Below, piece after piece: positions 1-9,900 of a stretch of 64,000 bases of DNA. The translations under genes and the position numbers were made by a program. Numbering within the stretch: position 1 is the first letter of the stretch; every line of letters starts with the position of its first letter. A model generated the notes under the pieces. It saw only the letters and a list, made by a program, of their open reading frames with translations. It did not search any database and was not told where the DNA came from. Origin of the DNA: Candidatus Hydrogenedentota bacterium (GTDB taxonomy: Bacteria > Hydrogenedentota > Hydrogenedentia > Hydrogenedentales > SLHB01); contig JACRLJ010000081.1 in assembly GCA_016215105.1 (NCBI GenBank), positions 18,279 through 82,278 of the forward strand. The letters are read 5' to 3'.

Positions 1-136
1 CGGGCCTTGCTTTTTCGAGCGATTGGGCTGAACGATGTGCAGTAAATGGGCTGAGGAGAGTTGGTTTCCACGCAACTCGACTAGTGGTCGCTGGAAACCG
101 CTCGGGAACTTGTCAACTAATCGAGGAGTCAATGTC

Positions 137-868
137 ATGTGTCGGAAGTTGGAAACATCAGGAATAAGCGTCAAGAAGATCCTCATAGGCGCCGCGCTGA
201 TCGCGTGGCTCGCGATGGGATCGGCCCAGGCCGTCATGGTCGACTATACCGTAAGCGGATCGACTCCGCAGTTCTACCCCGGTCCCTACACCGCGCCGGA
301 CGGAGCGCCGCACCTCGTGGACGGTCTAGGTTACCCCGGCGACTCCGTGGGACTCGGCGGCTATAGCAGCGGAGCCCTTGACCTAGCGCCCGGCAGCAGC
401 ACGGTTCAACAGATCAACACGCTACTCTGGACAGTCAGTTACACATATGCAGGCACCGACAACGACTGGACAAACGATGCGACCGGAGATTGGGTTCAGT
501 TGAATCTCCCCACAAGCTTGACCAGTACGATCTCATTTGCCGGGGGAACTACCGGCGCCCTAAGTCAGACAGGCCTACTCGAGGTCAATTGGGACAATGA
601 CTACCTTCAACTCTACGATGGTCCAGTTAGCTCCTTCGTCGTCAATGGTTATCAAATTGACGTGACGCCATTCGCAGTCGCCCGGACCGGAGCAACCAAT
701 TTCTCCGGTTTTCCTGGTGGCACTCCTTGGACCCAGCCGAGCCTAACCATGTACGCTCATTTCGACGTGAGCGCTGCGCCGGTGCCTGAGCCAGTAACCA
801 TGATCATGCTTGGCTGCATGGGCGCGGGAATGCTTGGCTCCAGGATGATTCGCCGCAAGAAAAGTTAG
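137..868 (+). CDS. PEP-CTERM sorted exported protein
   Basis: A 243-residue exported protein of unknown function. The N-terminus has a basic stretch, a hydrophobic core and an Ala-Gln-Ala end consistent with a signal peptide (about residues 1-32). The C-terminus carries VPEP, then a hydrophobic helix and a basic RRKK tail, which is the PEP-CTERM signal recognised by exosortase. The middle is rich in Gly, Ser, Thr and aromatic residues and has no domain I recognise. The reading frame stays open upstream to position 35, but the ATG at 137 has GAGGAG eight bases before it and starts a proper signal peptide, so I chose it. A strong terminator follows. No exosortase or EPS genes lie in the window. 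Confidence 0.85.
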   Translation: MCRKLETSGISVKKILIGAALIAWLAMGSAQAVMVDYTVSGSTPQFYPGPYTAPDGAPHLVDGLGYPGDSVGLGGYSSGALDLAPGSSTVQQINTLLWTVSYTYAGTDNDWTNDATGDWVQLNLPTSLTSTISFAGGTTGALSQTGLLEVNWDNDYLQLYDGPVSSFVVNGYQIDVTPFAVARTGATNFSGFPGGTPWTQPSLTMYAHFDVSAAPVPEPVTMIMLGCMGAGMLGSRMIRRKKS

Positions 869-893
869 CGAGTTACCCATTCTCATCAGTTGT

Positions 894-932
894 CGCCAAA
901 GGGCGGGATTCTTCCCGTCCTTTGGCGTTTCT
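894..932 (+). terminator. Rho-independent terminator after the PEP-CTERM gene
   Basis: A 15-bp stem (894-908 paired with 913-927, one G-T pair) with a four-base loop is followed by TTTCT. It begins 26 bases after the PEP-CTERM stop codon. Confidence 0.85.
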
Positions 933-989
933 AGCTGCCGAAGGTGTGCCACAATTCGCGCGTAGGCGAAGCGAGAGAACTGCAGCCAT

Positions 990-1039
990 GTGGCTTGGCC
1001 TTCCAGGCCAAGGTCCTTGGGCGAGGACGCCCAAGCCAC
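990..1039. repeat. Nested inverted repeat (cloverleaf-like) in intergenic DNA
   Basis: Outer arms GTGGCTTGG (990-998) and CCAAGCCAC (1031-1039) enclose or compete with two hairpins: CTTGGCCT/AGGCCAAG (994-1012) and TTGGGCG/CGCCCAA (1017-1034). It lies between the terminator and the next gene and is non-coding. It resembles extragenic palindromic elements, but I found no second copy here. Confidence 0.5.
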
Positions 1040-1136
1040 GGGGGGCCATTGCCAAATCCCAAACAAATCGATATTCTGGTGTTCGTGTTTTCCTTTTGCG
1101 TTGTGGAGAGCCGGGTAGAGAGGTAGAAAACAGGGG

Positions 1137-1592
1137 ATGACAACACCTATGCGTTACACAGTATCGGCCAAAATGATCAGCGACTTGGAGCCTACGAGAA
1201 TCCGGTTTCAACAGCATTGGACATTACGACTGGTTTGGCGCGTGATTGCCCCCGCACTTTTTGCGCTGTGTTACCTTGGCTTATTCTTTGCGACAATTTT
1301 CGTAGAATGTCTTGTGCCAGGTAACGTGCTGTCATGGCCGCGCGGAACGGTATCCGAGGGTGTGTGCTGGTCTATCGTGGCCATTAGTCTGGCAGGGATA
1401 GTTGGCGCGAGCATTCTCTCCGCAGTCGTATTCCGCAGGTTCCTGCGCGTTCGGAGTATTGATATTGACATGATTACGTTTCTATTGGGGTCGGTCGTCT
1501 CTATTTGTCTTCTCTCCTTTGTGATTTGGCATCGGGTGGAGAATACCAAAACGTGGGTCGACTACCAGTCTTGGCATTACGAGTCGCCGTAG
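1137..1592 (+). CDS. Small hypothetical membrane protein
   Basis: A 151-residue protein with three hydrophobic segments (about residues 34-54, 75-98 and 112-130) and a short polar tail, so probably an inner-membrane protein with three helices. I do not recognise the family. An alternative start at 1149 has AGGGG 12 bases upstream, so the first four residues are uncertain. The 3' end overlaps the convergent membrane glycosyltransferase gene by 16 bp. It may be a genuine orphan; base composition is slightly more AT-rich than its neighbours. Confidence 0.5.
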   Translation: MTTPMRYTVSAKMISDLEPTRIRFQQHWTLRLVWRVIAPALFALCYLGLFFATIFVECLVPGNVLSWPRGTVSEGVCWSIVAISLAGIVGASILSAVVFRRFLRVRSIDIDMITFLLGSVVSICLLSFVIWHRVENTKTWVDYQSWHYESP

Positions 1593-3385
1593 TTGATCTC
1601 GTACACTTCGACCTGTTCCCATCCCGCGTGATTTGGACGCAGAAGGTCGAATGACTTTAGCAGGCGGAAGTTGAGGGGATTTCTCCGCCAAGACGCGAAC
1701 ATGCCCAGCAAGCCGGTATTCGCGTAGAAAGGCGACTCTTCCACGTATGCCTGGGCGTAGAAGACGTACTTGATGTTCTGTGACTTAAGCCAGTTCAGTT
1801 GCGCCGTGCGCGGCTCGTTCACGAGCAATCGCAGCGCGTCGTGGTTCTGATACGTTCGGCCCTTGAGGTAATAGCTTCGCACATCGAGTGTCAGGATTGT
1901 GCTCGCCGGGGAGATGTTTTCGTTGACCCATTGAAACGCGGGGTAGCGTTCGACACGGCTTTTCAGGTAGTCCTCGCGGGTCTGATAGCCAAACACCGCG
2001 GGCAACTTGAAATGGATCAGCGCTACGTCCAGTGCGAGACCGTAGCCAAACGTCACCAGTAATACACACGCGATTATCGTCCGCAGTCCCTTCAACCGGC
2101 ACGCTGCGACCGCCGCCACCACCATCATGGGGACGAAGAACGGCAGGAGGTACCGCGCGAAGCGTTGAAACGCGAAAAAGCACACGCCTCCGGCAATGCT
2201 ATACAGGCCCAACCGGCGGGCGCGCCATCCGCACGCGGCCAGCCCCGGGATGCCGAGAATCAACACCAATCCACCCGGCGACTTGGTCCACCCGTCGAAC
2301 ATGCCCGGTCTCATGATGATGTCCCAGGGAAACATCACGAATTGGCGCAGTCCCAGTCCCTTGATGGACTCGTGTGCGCCCAGGGAAGAAATATCCAGAT
2401 GGGTTAGTCCGCCGTCACCAAACCACGAAGTGAGAAACGGATACACCGGATTGCCGCAGAGTAGATAGGCCCGCAGCAACCACGGAGCGGCCGCCGCCAA
2501 AGAGACTCCCGCGAAATAGGCCGCGTCCCTGAACCGCGGACCGCTGCGGCGCAACGCCACGGAGCACCCCAACAGCACGCACACCAGATATCCGGTATGG
2601 CGGATTCCACACGAACAGCCCGCCAGATACGCCGCGAGGATCAGCCATCGCGCACTTCTCTCGTCGTGGTAGCTCACCAACGCCGCAAGCGCCGCCGTGG
2701 CCACGCAGGTAAAGGCGAGATCGAGCGAAACGGTTCCCGCTTGATCGATGAAGATGGGCGAGGTGGCCAGAATCGCCGCGGCAATGATTCCGCAGCGCCG
2801 GCTTTCAATGCGCCGGCCGAGTGAATAGGCCATGACGCACGCATTCGCCGCGAAGAGCCAATTCAGAAGCGCCGCGAACGTCTCTCCGGCTTGGGAGAAG
2901 ACGAACGTGTACAACGCGTGCATCAGTTGGGGGTACACCGAATACGGATTCCCGTCGAGCCGCGAGATCCGCCCTTCGCGCGCGTAGCTCTGCGGAAGTG
3001 AGAGGTGCGCCACGCCCGCATCCCAACTCGTCACGGGCGCCAGCGCCGACACGAGGGCCAACAAGAGAGCCGCGCCCACGGTGAAGAGGGAGGCGTATTC
3101 CACGAACCCCAGTGGGGTGCGCGGCGCCGCGGATACGGGAGCGCCACGGCGCCGGCGCGCCAACACAAATACCTCGTACGCTACCCCAACTCCGGCAACG
3201 GCCACGACAGCCAGTTGCGCCGCCCCAATTGCGTAACTCCCAAGAACCATGATTAGGGTTCCGCACGCGCACATCCCGGTGACAAAGCGGTACGCCGCCC
3301 CCTCGAGGCCATCCCCGATTCGAAGCCACCCCAGCAAGGCCGAGCCTAGCACGAAGGCCGCGGCAATCATGACAAGTAGAGACAT
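1577..3385 (-). CDS. GT-C type membrane glycosyltransferase (ArnT/PMT-like)
   Basis: A 602-residue polytopic protein with about 11-12 hydrophobic helices over the first 450 residues and a soluble C-terminal part, the usual build of polyprenol-phosphate-dependent GT-C glycosyltransferases. The first large loop has Trp-Asp-Ala followed by HLSLP and an Arg-Glu-Gly segment, matching the acidic catalytic loop that follows helix 1 in GT39/ArnT-like enzymes. The likely role is transfer of a sugar from a lipid carrier at the periplasmic face; donor and acceptor are unknown. GGGGAG lies only three bases before the ATG. It is 63 bp downstream of the sensor kinase gene on the same strand and may be cotranscribed with it. 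Confidence 0.7.
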   Translation of the reverse strand: MSLLVMIAAAFVLGSALLGWLRIGDGLEGAAYRFVTGMCACGTLIMVLGSYAIGAAQLAVVAVAGVGVAYEVFVLARRRRGAPVSAAPRTPLGFVEYASLFTVGAALLLALVSALAPVTSWDAGVAHLSLPQSYAREGRISRLDGNPYSVYPQLMHALYTFVFSQAGETFAALLNWLFAANACVMAYSLGRRIESRRCGIIAAAILATSPIFIDQAGTVSLDLAFTCVATAALAALVSYHDERSARWLILAAYLAGCSCGIRHTGYLVCVLLGCSVALRRSGPRFRDAAYFAGVSLAAAAPWLLRAYLLCGNPVYPFLTSWFGDGGLTHLDISSLGAHESIKGLGLRQFVMFPWDIIMRPGMFDGWTKSPGGLVLILGIPGLAACGWRARRLGLYSIAGGVCFFAFQRFARYLLPFFVPMMVVAAVAACRLKGLRTIIACVLLVTFGYGLALDVALIHFKLPAVFGYQTREDYLKSRVERYPAFQWVNENISPASTILTLDVRSYYLKGRTYQNHDALRLLVNEPRTAQLNWLKSQNIKYVFYAQAYVEESPFYANTGLLGMFASWRRNPLNFRLLKSFDLLRPNHAGWEQVEVYEINYGDS

Positions 3386-3448
3386 GAACTCCCCACAGCT
3401 AATGCCGAAGCCGGCCTGGCCGCCTCGTGGCGGAATCCGGCGGCAAAT

Positions 3449-5842
3449 CTATTCTGCATCGATCGCCTTACGCACGGCGGCGGTCAGATCGCCGCTTCCG
3501 AAGGGTTTCTGAACGAATCCAGCCAGCCCTTGTCCCGTGAACCGGCTGGTCGCATCCTGTTCCGAATAGCCGCTGATCAAGACGACACGCGCGCCGTCAT
3601 GGATTCGCCTTATCTCCTCGAACGCTTCGGCTCCGTCCAAATGAGGCATCGTCATATCGAGTAATACCGCGCGAATATCCTCGTATCGAGACCGGTACAC
3701 CTCGATGGCCTCTCGTCCGTCGGCCGCGGTCAGTACGCTGAACCCCGCGCGTTCCAGCATTGTCTTCGCCAGTGAACGCACGGTTTCGTCGTCATCCACA
3801 ACCAGAATCAACCCCGTGCCGATCCAGGAGGGCGCGGGGACTGGGGTCTTCGGCGGAGTCGTGCCGACTCCTGTCGCGGCTGGAAACAGCACTCGGAATG
3901 CTGATCCCCGCCCAAGCTCCGAATGAACTTTGATGATCCCGCGATGGCTCCGGACAATGCCGAGCACCGCCGCCAGCCCCAGTCCCCGGCCCGTGAACTT
4001 CGTCGTGAAAAAAGGATCGAAGAGTTTCGATTGCACCTCCTCCGTCATTCCGCAGCCCGTATCCGCCACCTCCAGATAGACGTACACTCCTTCGGAAAGC
4101 GCCTCGTCCAGCGGGCTCTCCGAAAGGTAAGCTCGGTCGCACTCTGTTGCGCCCGTCCGAACCGTGATGACGCCGTCCTTTTCACCGATCGCTTCCGAGG
4201 CGTTGATGATCAGATTCATGATCACCTGGCGCAGTTGCGTCGCGTCCGCGTTTACCACGGGAACACTCTTAGCAAAATCATATCGCAACACGCTCTTCTT
4301 GGAGATGGAAATTTCCAATAGATGAGCCATCTCCTCCACCACTTCAGACAGTCGAACCGGCTGAATTACAAACGAGCCTCGGCCCGAGTAGGCCAGCATC
4401 TGCCGGGTGAGATCCGCCGCTCGATGGGCCGCCATCTCAATCTGCTGGATATTAGTCCGAACGGGCGACGCAGGAGGAAGGTCCGCGAGCGCCAGATCGG
4501 CGTTCCCCAAGATTCCGGTGAGCAGGTTATTGAAATCGTGGGCGATCCCCCCCGCGAGAACGCCCAGACTCTCCAGTTTCTGCGCATATAGCACCTGCGC
4601 TTCCAGCTTGCTCCGCGCCTCCTCCGCCAGTTTCCGCTCCGTGATATCCTCGACGACGCCCAATCCATACTTGCGCGGTCCGTGCGGCTCGGGCGCCAAC
4701 GATGCTGTAAGACGCCCCCAAATTACGGCGCCATCTTTCCTGATGTACCGCTTCTCCAATTGATAGCTGGACGTCTCCCCAGCGGTCAGTTTTCGCACAA
4801 GTTCCAGGTCCTTCGGATAGTCCTCCGGATGAGTTATGGCGGCGACACCCATCGAAATCAGTTCTGCCTCCGAATACCCCAGCATTCGGCACAGCGCACC
4901 GTTCGCTTGCGTAATCTGGTAATCAGCCCCGATGATGACCATGCCGACCGGACCTTCTTCGAATACCTGACGGAACCGCAATTCGCTTTCTCGCAGGGCC
5001 TCCTCGGCCTGTTTGCGGCGGGTCATGTCCCGGAATATCGCCTGTATTGCGATCTTGCCGTCCCATACGTAAGGCAACGTCGCCAACTCGGCGTCGAAAC
5101 TGCTCCCGTCAATCCGCCGTAGCGTCTCTTCAGTGAACGTTGCCGTTGTGGCTTTACGAAAGTCGGCCAAACGATTCCGCACCACCTGATGATAGTCCGG
5201 GTGAACGAAGTCGAGCGCCGGGCGTCCAAGGAGTTCGTCCCGGCTCGAAGCTCCCAACACCTGGATTGCCGTTTGGTTCGCGAAAACGATTCGGCCTTCG
5301 CAGTGGATTACGATGGCGTCCAGGGACACGTCCATCAGTTTCCAATGGTGCTCCTCGCTGGCGCGTAGCGCCTCCTCCGCGCGCTTGCGCGCGGTCACAT
5401 CGATTGACACCGCGACCGAACGCGCCACCCCGCCATACAGATCTCGCTCTGCAGTCGCGGAGAGCAGCACGTCCATGATTTCGCCATTTTTCTTGACGAA
5501 TTGGTACGGGACATCGACGCAGGATCCAGCTGCCAAGAACGCCGGCAGAATGGTCTCTATGGCGTACCGCCGGGAATCTTCCGTGAGAAACTCGACTGAC
5601 TTCCGTCCCAAGACCTCCCCTCGTTCGTACCCCATTGCGTTTAGCCAGTAGTCGCTTACGCTGATCAGGCGTCCCTCGCGATCTATCGAGTGCATCATCA
5701 CCGGCATGCTGTCGAACAAGACACGGCGCCATGCCGCTTCATCTCCCGCCGCCGTCACCGTGAGCAGGCGCGTATTCTCCTCGCGCAGGGATCGAAGCTC
5801 CTCGAGCAACTCGGTCTTCGATTTCTTGTCATCCGCCGCCAT
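3449..5842 (-). CDS. Hybrid sensor histidine kinase with three PAS domains and a receiver
   Basis: A 797-residue soluble hybrid kinase. A short coiled coil (1-35) is followed by three PAS domains (about 40-160, 165-290 and 292-415), each ending in the typical D-T/M-T-x-R-K linker. The HisKA H-box GGIAHDFNNLL has the phosphorylated His435. The ATPase domain shows the N-box NLIINASEAIG, DTGCGM and GRGLGLA. A C-terminal receiver starts with VVDDDE and has its phospho-acceptor at Asp729 (LLDMTMPH) and the conserved Lys in QKPF. There is no transmembrane segment, so it senses a cytoplasmic signal, which PAS domains often do through haem or flavin. No DNA-binding response regulator is adjacent; output would need a separate phosphotransfer protein. 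Confidence 0.92.
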   Translation of the reverse strand: MAADDKKSKTELLEELRSLREENTRLLTVTAAGDEAAWRRVLFDSMPVMMHSIDREGRLISVSDYWLNAMGYERGEVLGRKSVEFLTEDSRRYAIETILPAFLAAGSCVDVPYQFVKKNGEIMDVLLSATAERDLYGGVARSVAVSIDVTARKRAEEALRASEEHHWKLMDVSLDAIVIHCEGRIVFANQTAIQVLGASSRDELLGRPALDFVHPDYHQVVRNRLADFRKATTATFTEETLRRIDGSSFDAELATLPYVWDGKIAIQAIFRDMTRRKQAEEALRESELRFRQVFEEGPVGMVIIGADYQITQANGALCRMLGYSEAELISMGVAAITHPEDYPKDLELVRKLTAGETSSYQLEKRYIRKDGAVIWGRLTASLAPEPHGPRKYGLGVVEDITERKLAEEARSKLEAQVLYAQKLESLGVLAGGIAHDFNNLLTGILGNADLALADLPPASPVRTNIQQIEMAAHRAADLTRQMLAYSGRGSFVIQPVRLSEVVEEMAHLLEISISKKSVLRYDFAKSVPVVNADATQLRQVIMNLIINASEAIGEKDGVITVRTGATECDRAYLSESPLDEALSEGVYVYLEVADTGCGMTEEVQSKLFDPFFTTKFTGRGLGLAAVLGIVRSHRGIIKVHSELGRGSAFRVLFPAATGVGTTPPKTPVPAPSWIGTGLILVVDDDETVRSLAKTMLERAGFSVLTAADGREAIEVYRSRYEDIRAVLLDMTMPHLDGAEAFEEIRRIHDGARVVLISGYSEQDATSRFTGQGLAGFVQKPFGSGDLTAAVRKAIDAE

Positions 5843-5988
5843 GTACCGCGTCCCTCTCGGAATCCGGCCTCAATATGATCGCGATGTCGTTGAAAAACAG
5901 ACCTTGAGATTACCGGCATCCCGCGCCGGCAGTTCCCGCGAATCAGTTTCGCAGGCCCTTTTCAAGACGCGTTATAATACACGCGGTC

Positions 5989-6004
5989 CATTCCAATTGG
6001 AATG
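5989..6004. promoter_or_regulatory. 16-bp perfect palindrome upstream of the sensor kinase
   Basis: CATTCCAATTGGAATG is a perfect palindrome in the 197-bp gap between the lipid kinase stop and the sensor kinase start. A TATTAT box on the minus strand (5974-5979) lies just downstream of it in the direction of the kinase gene, so it could be an operator. No good -35 accompanies it. Confidence 0.35.
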
Positions 6005-6039
6005 CGCCAGCGACGCCCCGTCTCGCGCCGGCAAATGAA

Positions 6040-6912
6040 TCAGGCTGGCGCCACCATTCGAAACGCCGACGTTTCCACGCAGAGGCTCAGTGGCAATTCG
6101 CCACCCGGATCGCCGTCCACTTGAAACGGAACACGCCTGCCGTCCGAGGACGACAAGACGATTTCACGGCCCTTCGCATACATCACGCCGCGCCGCGTGG
6201 AAAAGCCCGGCCGGTGGGTCGCCAGCGCCAGCGCGGCCAGACGCAGCAGACTCAAGTTTCGAACGACACATACGTCCAGGAGCCCATCGTCGATCCGGGC
6301 CAATGGTGTGACAGGGAAAACTCCCGCGGAATAGCGGCAGTTACCAACGACGACGTAATTCGCGTCCTCGCACACGGCCGATCCGTCGATCTCAACACGT
6401 ATTGCCGGGAAACGGTATCCCAGCAGTACCCGTAACGCCGGGCGAACGTAACTAGCGTAACTTAGGCTCCGGCCGCGTGCGCGATGCACCTCCTCAACCA
6501 CAGCCGCATCCGGCCCCGCGCCAACCCCGAGCAAGAAACGCCGGGATCCGTAGCGGCCGGCGTCAACGACGCGCGTCGAATCACGCACAATCAAATCCGC
6601 GACAGCCGGCGGGTCAGACGGAATCCCCAATTCCTTCGCTACCACGTTTGCCGTCCCAAGCGGCAATATCGCCAAACGCGTTTCCTGGCTGCTTAGACCG
6701 TTGGCGGCCTCGTTCACGGTTCCGTCGCCGCCCACAACTGCAACGCAGTCAAATCCCGGCAGACCGGCGTGGCCGCGCGCATCGCCGGCCCGGCGCGTGA
6801 CGAACTTCTCGACCGAAGCGCCCCTCGCGGACAATTCTCCGCACAGGCGTTCGCCCATCGCCGTTCCGCGCCCGCCTCCTGATACTGGATTCACAATGAC
6901 AAGGACCTTCAT
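6040..6912 (-). CDS. Diacylglycerol/lipid kinase (DagK/YegS family)
   Basis: A 290-residue lipid kinase of the DAGK catalytic family. Diagnostic motifs are NPVSGGGRG near the start (nucleotide binding), GGDGTVNEAANGL (catalytic GGDGT) and PLGTANVVAKELGIP. The C-terminal beta domain ends with the VDGDP segment typical of YegS/BmrU proteins. It probably phosphorylates diacylglycerol or a related lipid at the inner membrane using ATP. Its ATG overlaps the stop of the upstream large secreted protein by four bases (ATGA), so the two are translationally coupled, although I see no functional link. Family length is normal. Confidence 0.9.
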   Translation of the reverse strand: MKVLVIVNPVSGGGRGTAMGERLCGELSARGASVEKFVTRRAGDARGHAGLPGFDCVAVVGGDGTVNEAANGLSSQETRLAILPLGTANVVAKELGIPSDPPAVADLIVRDSTRVVDAGRYGSRRFLLGVGAGPDAAVVEEVHRARGRSLSYASYVRPALRVLLGYRFPAIRVEIDGSAVCEDANYVVVGNCRYSAGVFPVTPLARIDDGLLDVCVVRNLSLLRLAALALATHRPGFSTRRGVMYAKGREIVLSSSDGRRVPFQVDGDPGGELPLSLCVETSAFRMVAPA

Positions 6913-9900
6913 GGCCCAGTTGTTCCCAGTTCAATCTCGGCTCCGTCGAGATTAGTCGTCAAGGACTCGCCGTTGGACGTCGTGACGGCCGCCTTCCGAA
7001 TGCGTACGCGGATCGCGCCCTCTGCGTCGCGAGCATCGGACCGCGTCCACGGTATCACCGCAATCAGGCCGCCGCCTGCCGCCGTGTCCCCGGGGGATAT
7101 GTCCACCGTTATACCTTCCGGATTTGGCCGGGAACTCACCGACCGGCCGGCCAATTCCGAGGCGGGTCCGGCCGAGGGCGCCCGCCATTGCACCGAACCC
7201 GGCGGCGTCACCGCGAGATCTGCCGAAATCCGGCCCACGGTCACGCCCGCCGGTACGTTTAACGCGATTCCTACTTTCCCGGAATCCGTAGTCGAGGAGG
7301 CGATCGCCTTGAGGCCTAACTCCGCGGTACTGCGCGCGACATAACGGAAGCCGCCCGGTAATGTGCCCTGGACATCCGGCTCAGGCGCCGCGACGACCAC
7401 ATCCACGTTGCCTTCGTTTTGCGGGGTCGCGGGCGGCGCCTCGACAATCAGCGTTGTCGCGCTCAAGCGGCGCACCGACGCGGCCGCGCGTCCTCCAATC
7501 GTCACGCGGCTCGCGGGCGGGAAATTGCGACCTGCAATTAGCAGGCTGTAACCGCCTTCTCCAGGACCCTGCGGAGGCTCGACACGCTCGACAGCGGGCG
7601 TTCCCAATGGAGGAAGCGGCTGCTCGTCCGCCCCGTCGAAAACTCCATCGCCGTCTGAATCCGGATTCAGAGGACTTGACTCTCCCGGGTCGAGGCGGCC
7701 ATTCCGATTCAAGTCTTCGTCGCCGTCATCAATGCCATCCCCATCGGTATCCGGATTCAGGCGATCGGTCTCGCCCGAATCCACCTGGCCATTCCCGTTT
7801 CGATCCTCCAGTTTGTCTGGAATGCCATCCCGGTCCGCATCTTCCAATCCCCGTCCCGCTTGGCTGAGCCAGCGGAACAGCGCAGTCGCGAACTGCGCGT
7901 TTGCCTCGTTCTTCATCGCTGCGTTTTCCAGCGGCGACGGCGACGCGAGGACCGCAATGCGTCCCGCGCCGTACTGCGCCGCCGCAAACGCGGTCTGGTC
8001 GGCGTTTGGTACCGTTGGCGCGAGCGCCAGCGCCGGATCGTCCACGTGTAACGCGCAGCCATTCCGAATCTCGATACGCGGGATCCGCCGGCCGAGATCC
8101 GATTTAGCAGCGGTTTCAAACGACCCGTCCACCCGAGCCGCCGTATCAATGTGAATCCCCGCCGGCGCCAGCCAGCGCGCCAGGGCTTCTTGCGCCGTGT
8201 CAGGGCTGTACCCGCCTAGAAACAGCAACGCGCCCCCGTGAGCCACATACTCGTCCAGCGCCGCCTGCCGCGTCACGGCCCCGCGCGCCGCCGCCCCCGC
8301 CGGCAGCACGGCCACGGAATGCGAACGGAACGGCTCGACATATGCGCTCGATACTTCGTGATGCGAAAAGGACATCGGCGCTTCGGCCAGCAGTTCAGCG
8401 AGTGCGTCAAGGCCTTCCTGTCCCCCGGCGTCGCGCAAGTGGCCTACTTGCTCCGGCGTCCCCCATATCCACAGGATGCGGCGAAGTTGCGCGCCCCGCG
8501 GCCGCGCCCTAATCCCGACGGTCGCCGGGCTTCCGGTCGCGGATGTTTGGCTGTCCGTACCCGTCAAGTACACCCGTATCTTGCCGTCTAGCGCCGAGGC
8601 GGGGTTTCCGTAACGCGCCGGATTGATCCCCAAATAGAACGGGGTGCCCGGACTTCCCGATGTGGGATAGACGACAAGCCAAGGCATCGCCTGACGTTCC
8701 CAATACACCTGCCAGGTCGAATGCTCTCCGTGCGTTGGCGCCAGCAGCACGTCGCGTAGTTCTTGGCCAGCCGTGTCTCCTTCTAGCGTGATCCACGCCG
8801 GAACCGACAACTGTGGCGAGGGAGTCAACGGCTCCGCATCAACGCCATCGGGGACGCCGTCGCCGTCCGTATCCGGCGAGTCAGCAGAGGTACCCGGTTT
8901 CAATTCATCCGAGTCAGCTACGCCGTCCGCGTCTCGATCCGGCTGCGGAAGCGCATTCGACGGAATCACCACAATATCGCGTACGTGGCCACTTTGAAGC
9001 CGGACCGTTACAGTCGGCTTGCAGGACGCGGTGTCGACTTGGTGGATGCGTCCCGCCTCGCCCACAAATAGTCCTTCGCCAGTCCACGCAATCGCGCCAA
9101 TTGCGCCTGCAAAAGCAAATGGAACTCGCTGGGATTGGCCCTTGAGCACGATCTCCAACCGGTTGTCGGCCCCGATTGCCACTGCGGCGCCGTCGGGGCT
9201 CGGCGCGATGCACGGGGTTGAAGCGACCTCCGTCAGCGGAATATCCTCGAGCAAGTTTGGCCCTTCGTCTTGAAATTGCACTTTCAAGATGTGCGCAAAC
9301 CCCGTCCCCGGCGATCGCGTCGCCAACCAGCAAGCGCCCCCTTCCGCCGGATACACTGCCGGTTTCATCACGTCCAGCACACCTGGAACTTCGAGCGCGT
9401 CTCCACGCGCCTGGTAATCGTGCGTCTCGATCAGCCGCAGCCACGACACCGCGTCCCCATCTGCGCGAATCATCCCGTGTCCAGCGGTCACCACCAGCGC
9501 ATATGCCTCGTCCTTGCTAACGGCCAACGCGGCCGCTTCGGCGCCAGTCTCGGCGTCTGTTTTGTCGATCTCCGCCGCGTCCACACGCGCTTTGCCGGAC
9601 GCCAAGTCGTGAACGTGCAACAATGCCCCTTCCCCGTAGGGGCCGCGGCAGAGTATCGCGAACGTCCGCTGGCTTTCGATCAGCGCCCCCGACACCGGGG
9701 GGCCAGGTAAGACGTGCGCGGTGCGCGAGCGCGGCCAAGCGAGCGCGGCGCCCGTTCCGCAGTCCAAAATCTCCAGACGGCCGCGCCATAGACCATAAAC
9801 ATCGAGTCGAAGTCCTAAAGTCGCCACCAGCGTACTTCCGGAAGCCTGGTCAGAGGTTAGAGCGAAAGCGTACTGACGCCAGCCGGGCGCCGATATCATC

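Noticed and set aside
5973-5978. Perfect TATAAT on the plus strand
   Set aside because: No -35 at the right distance and no plus-strand gene downstream; likely incidental, or part of the minus-strand TATTAT box.
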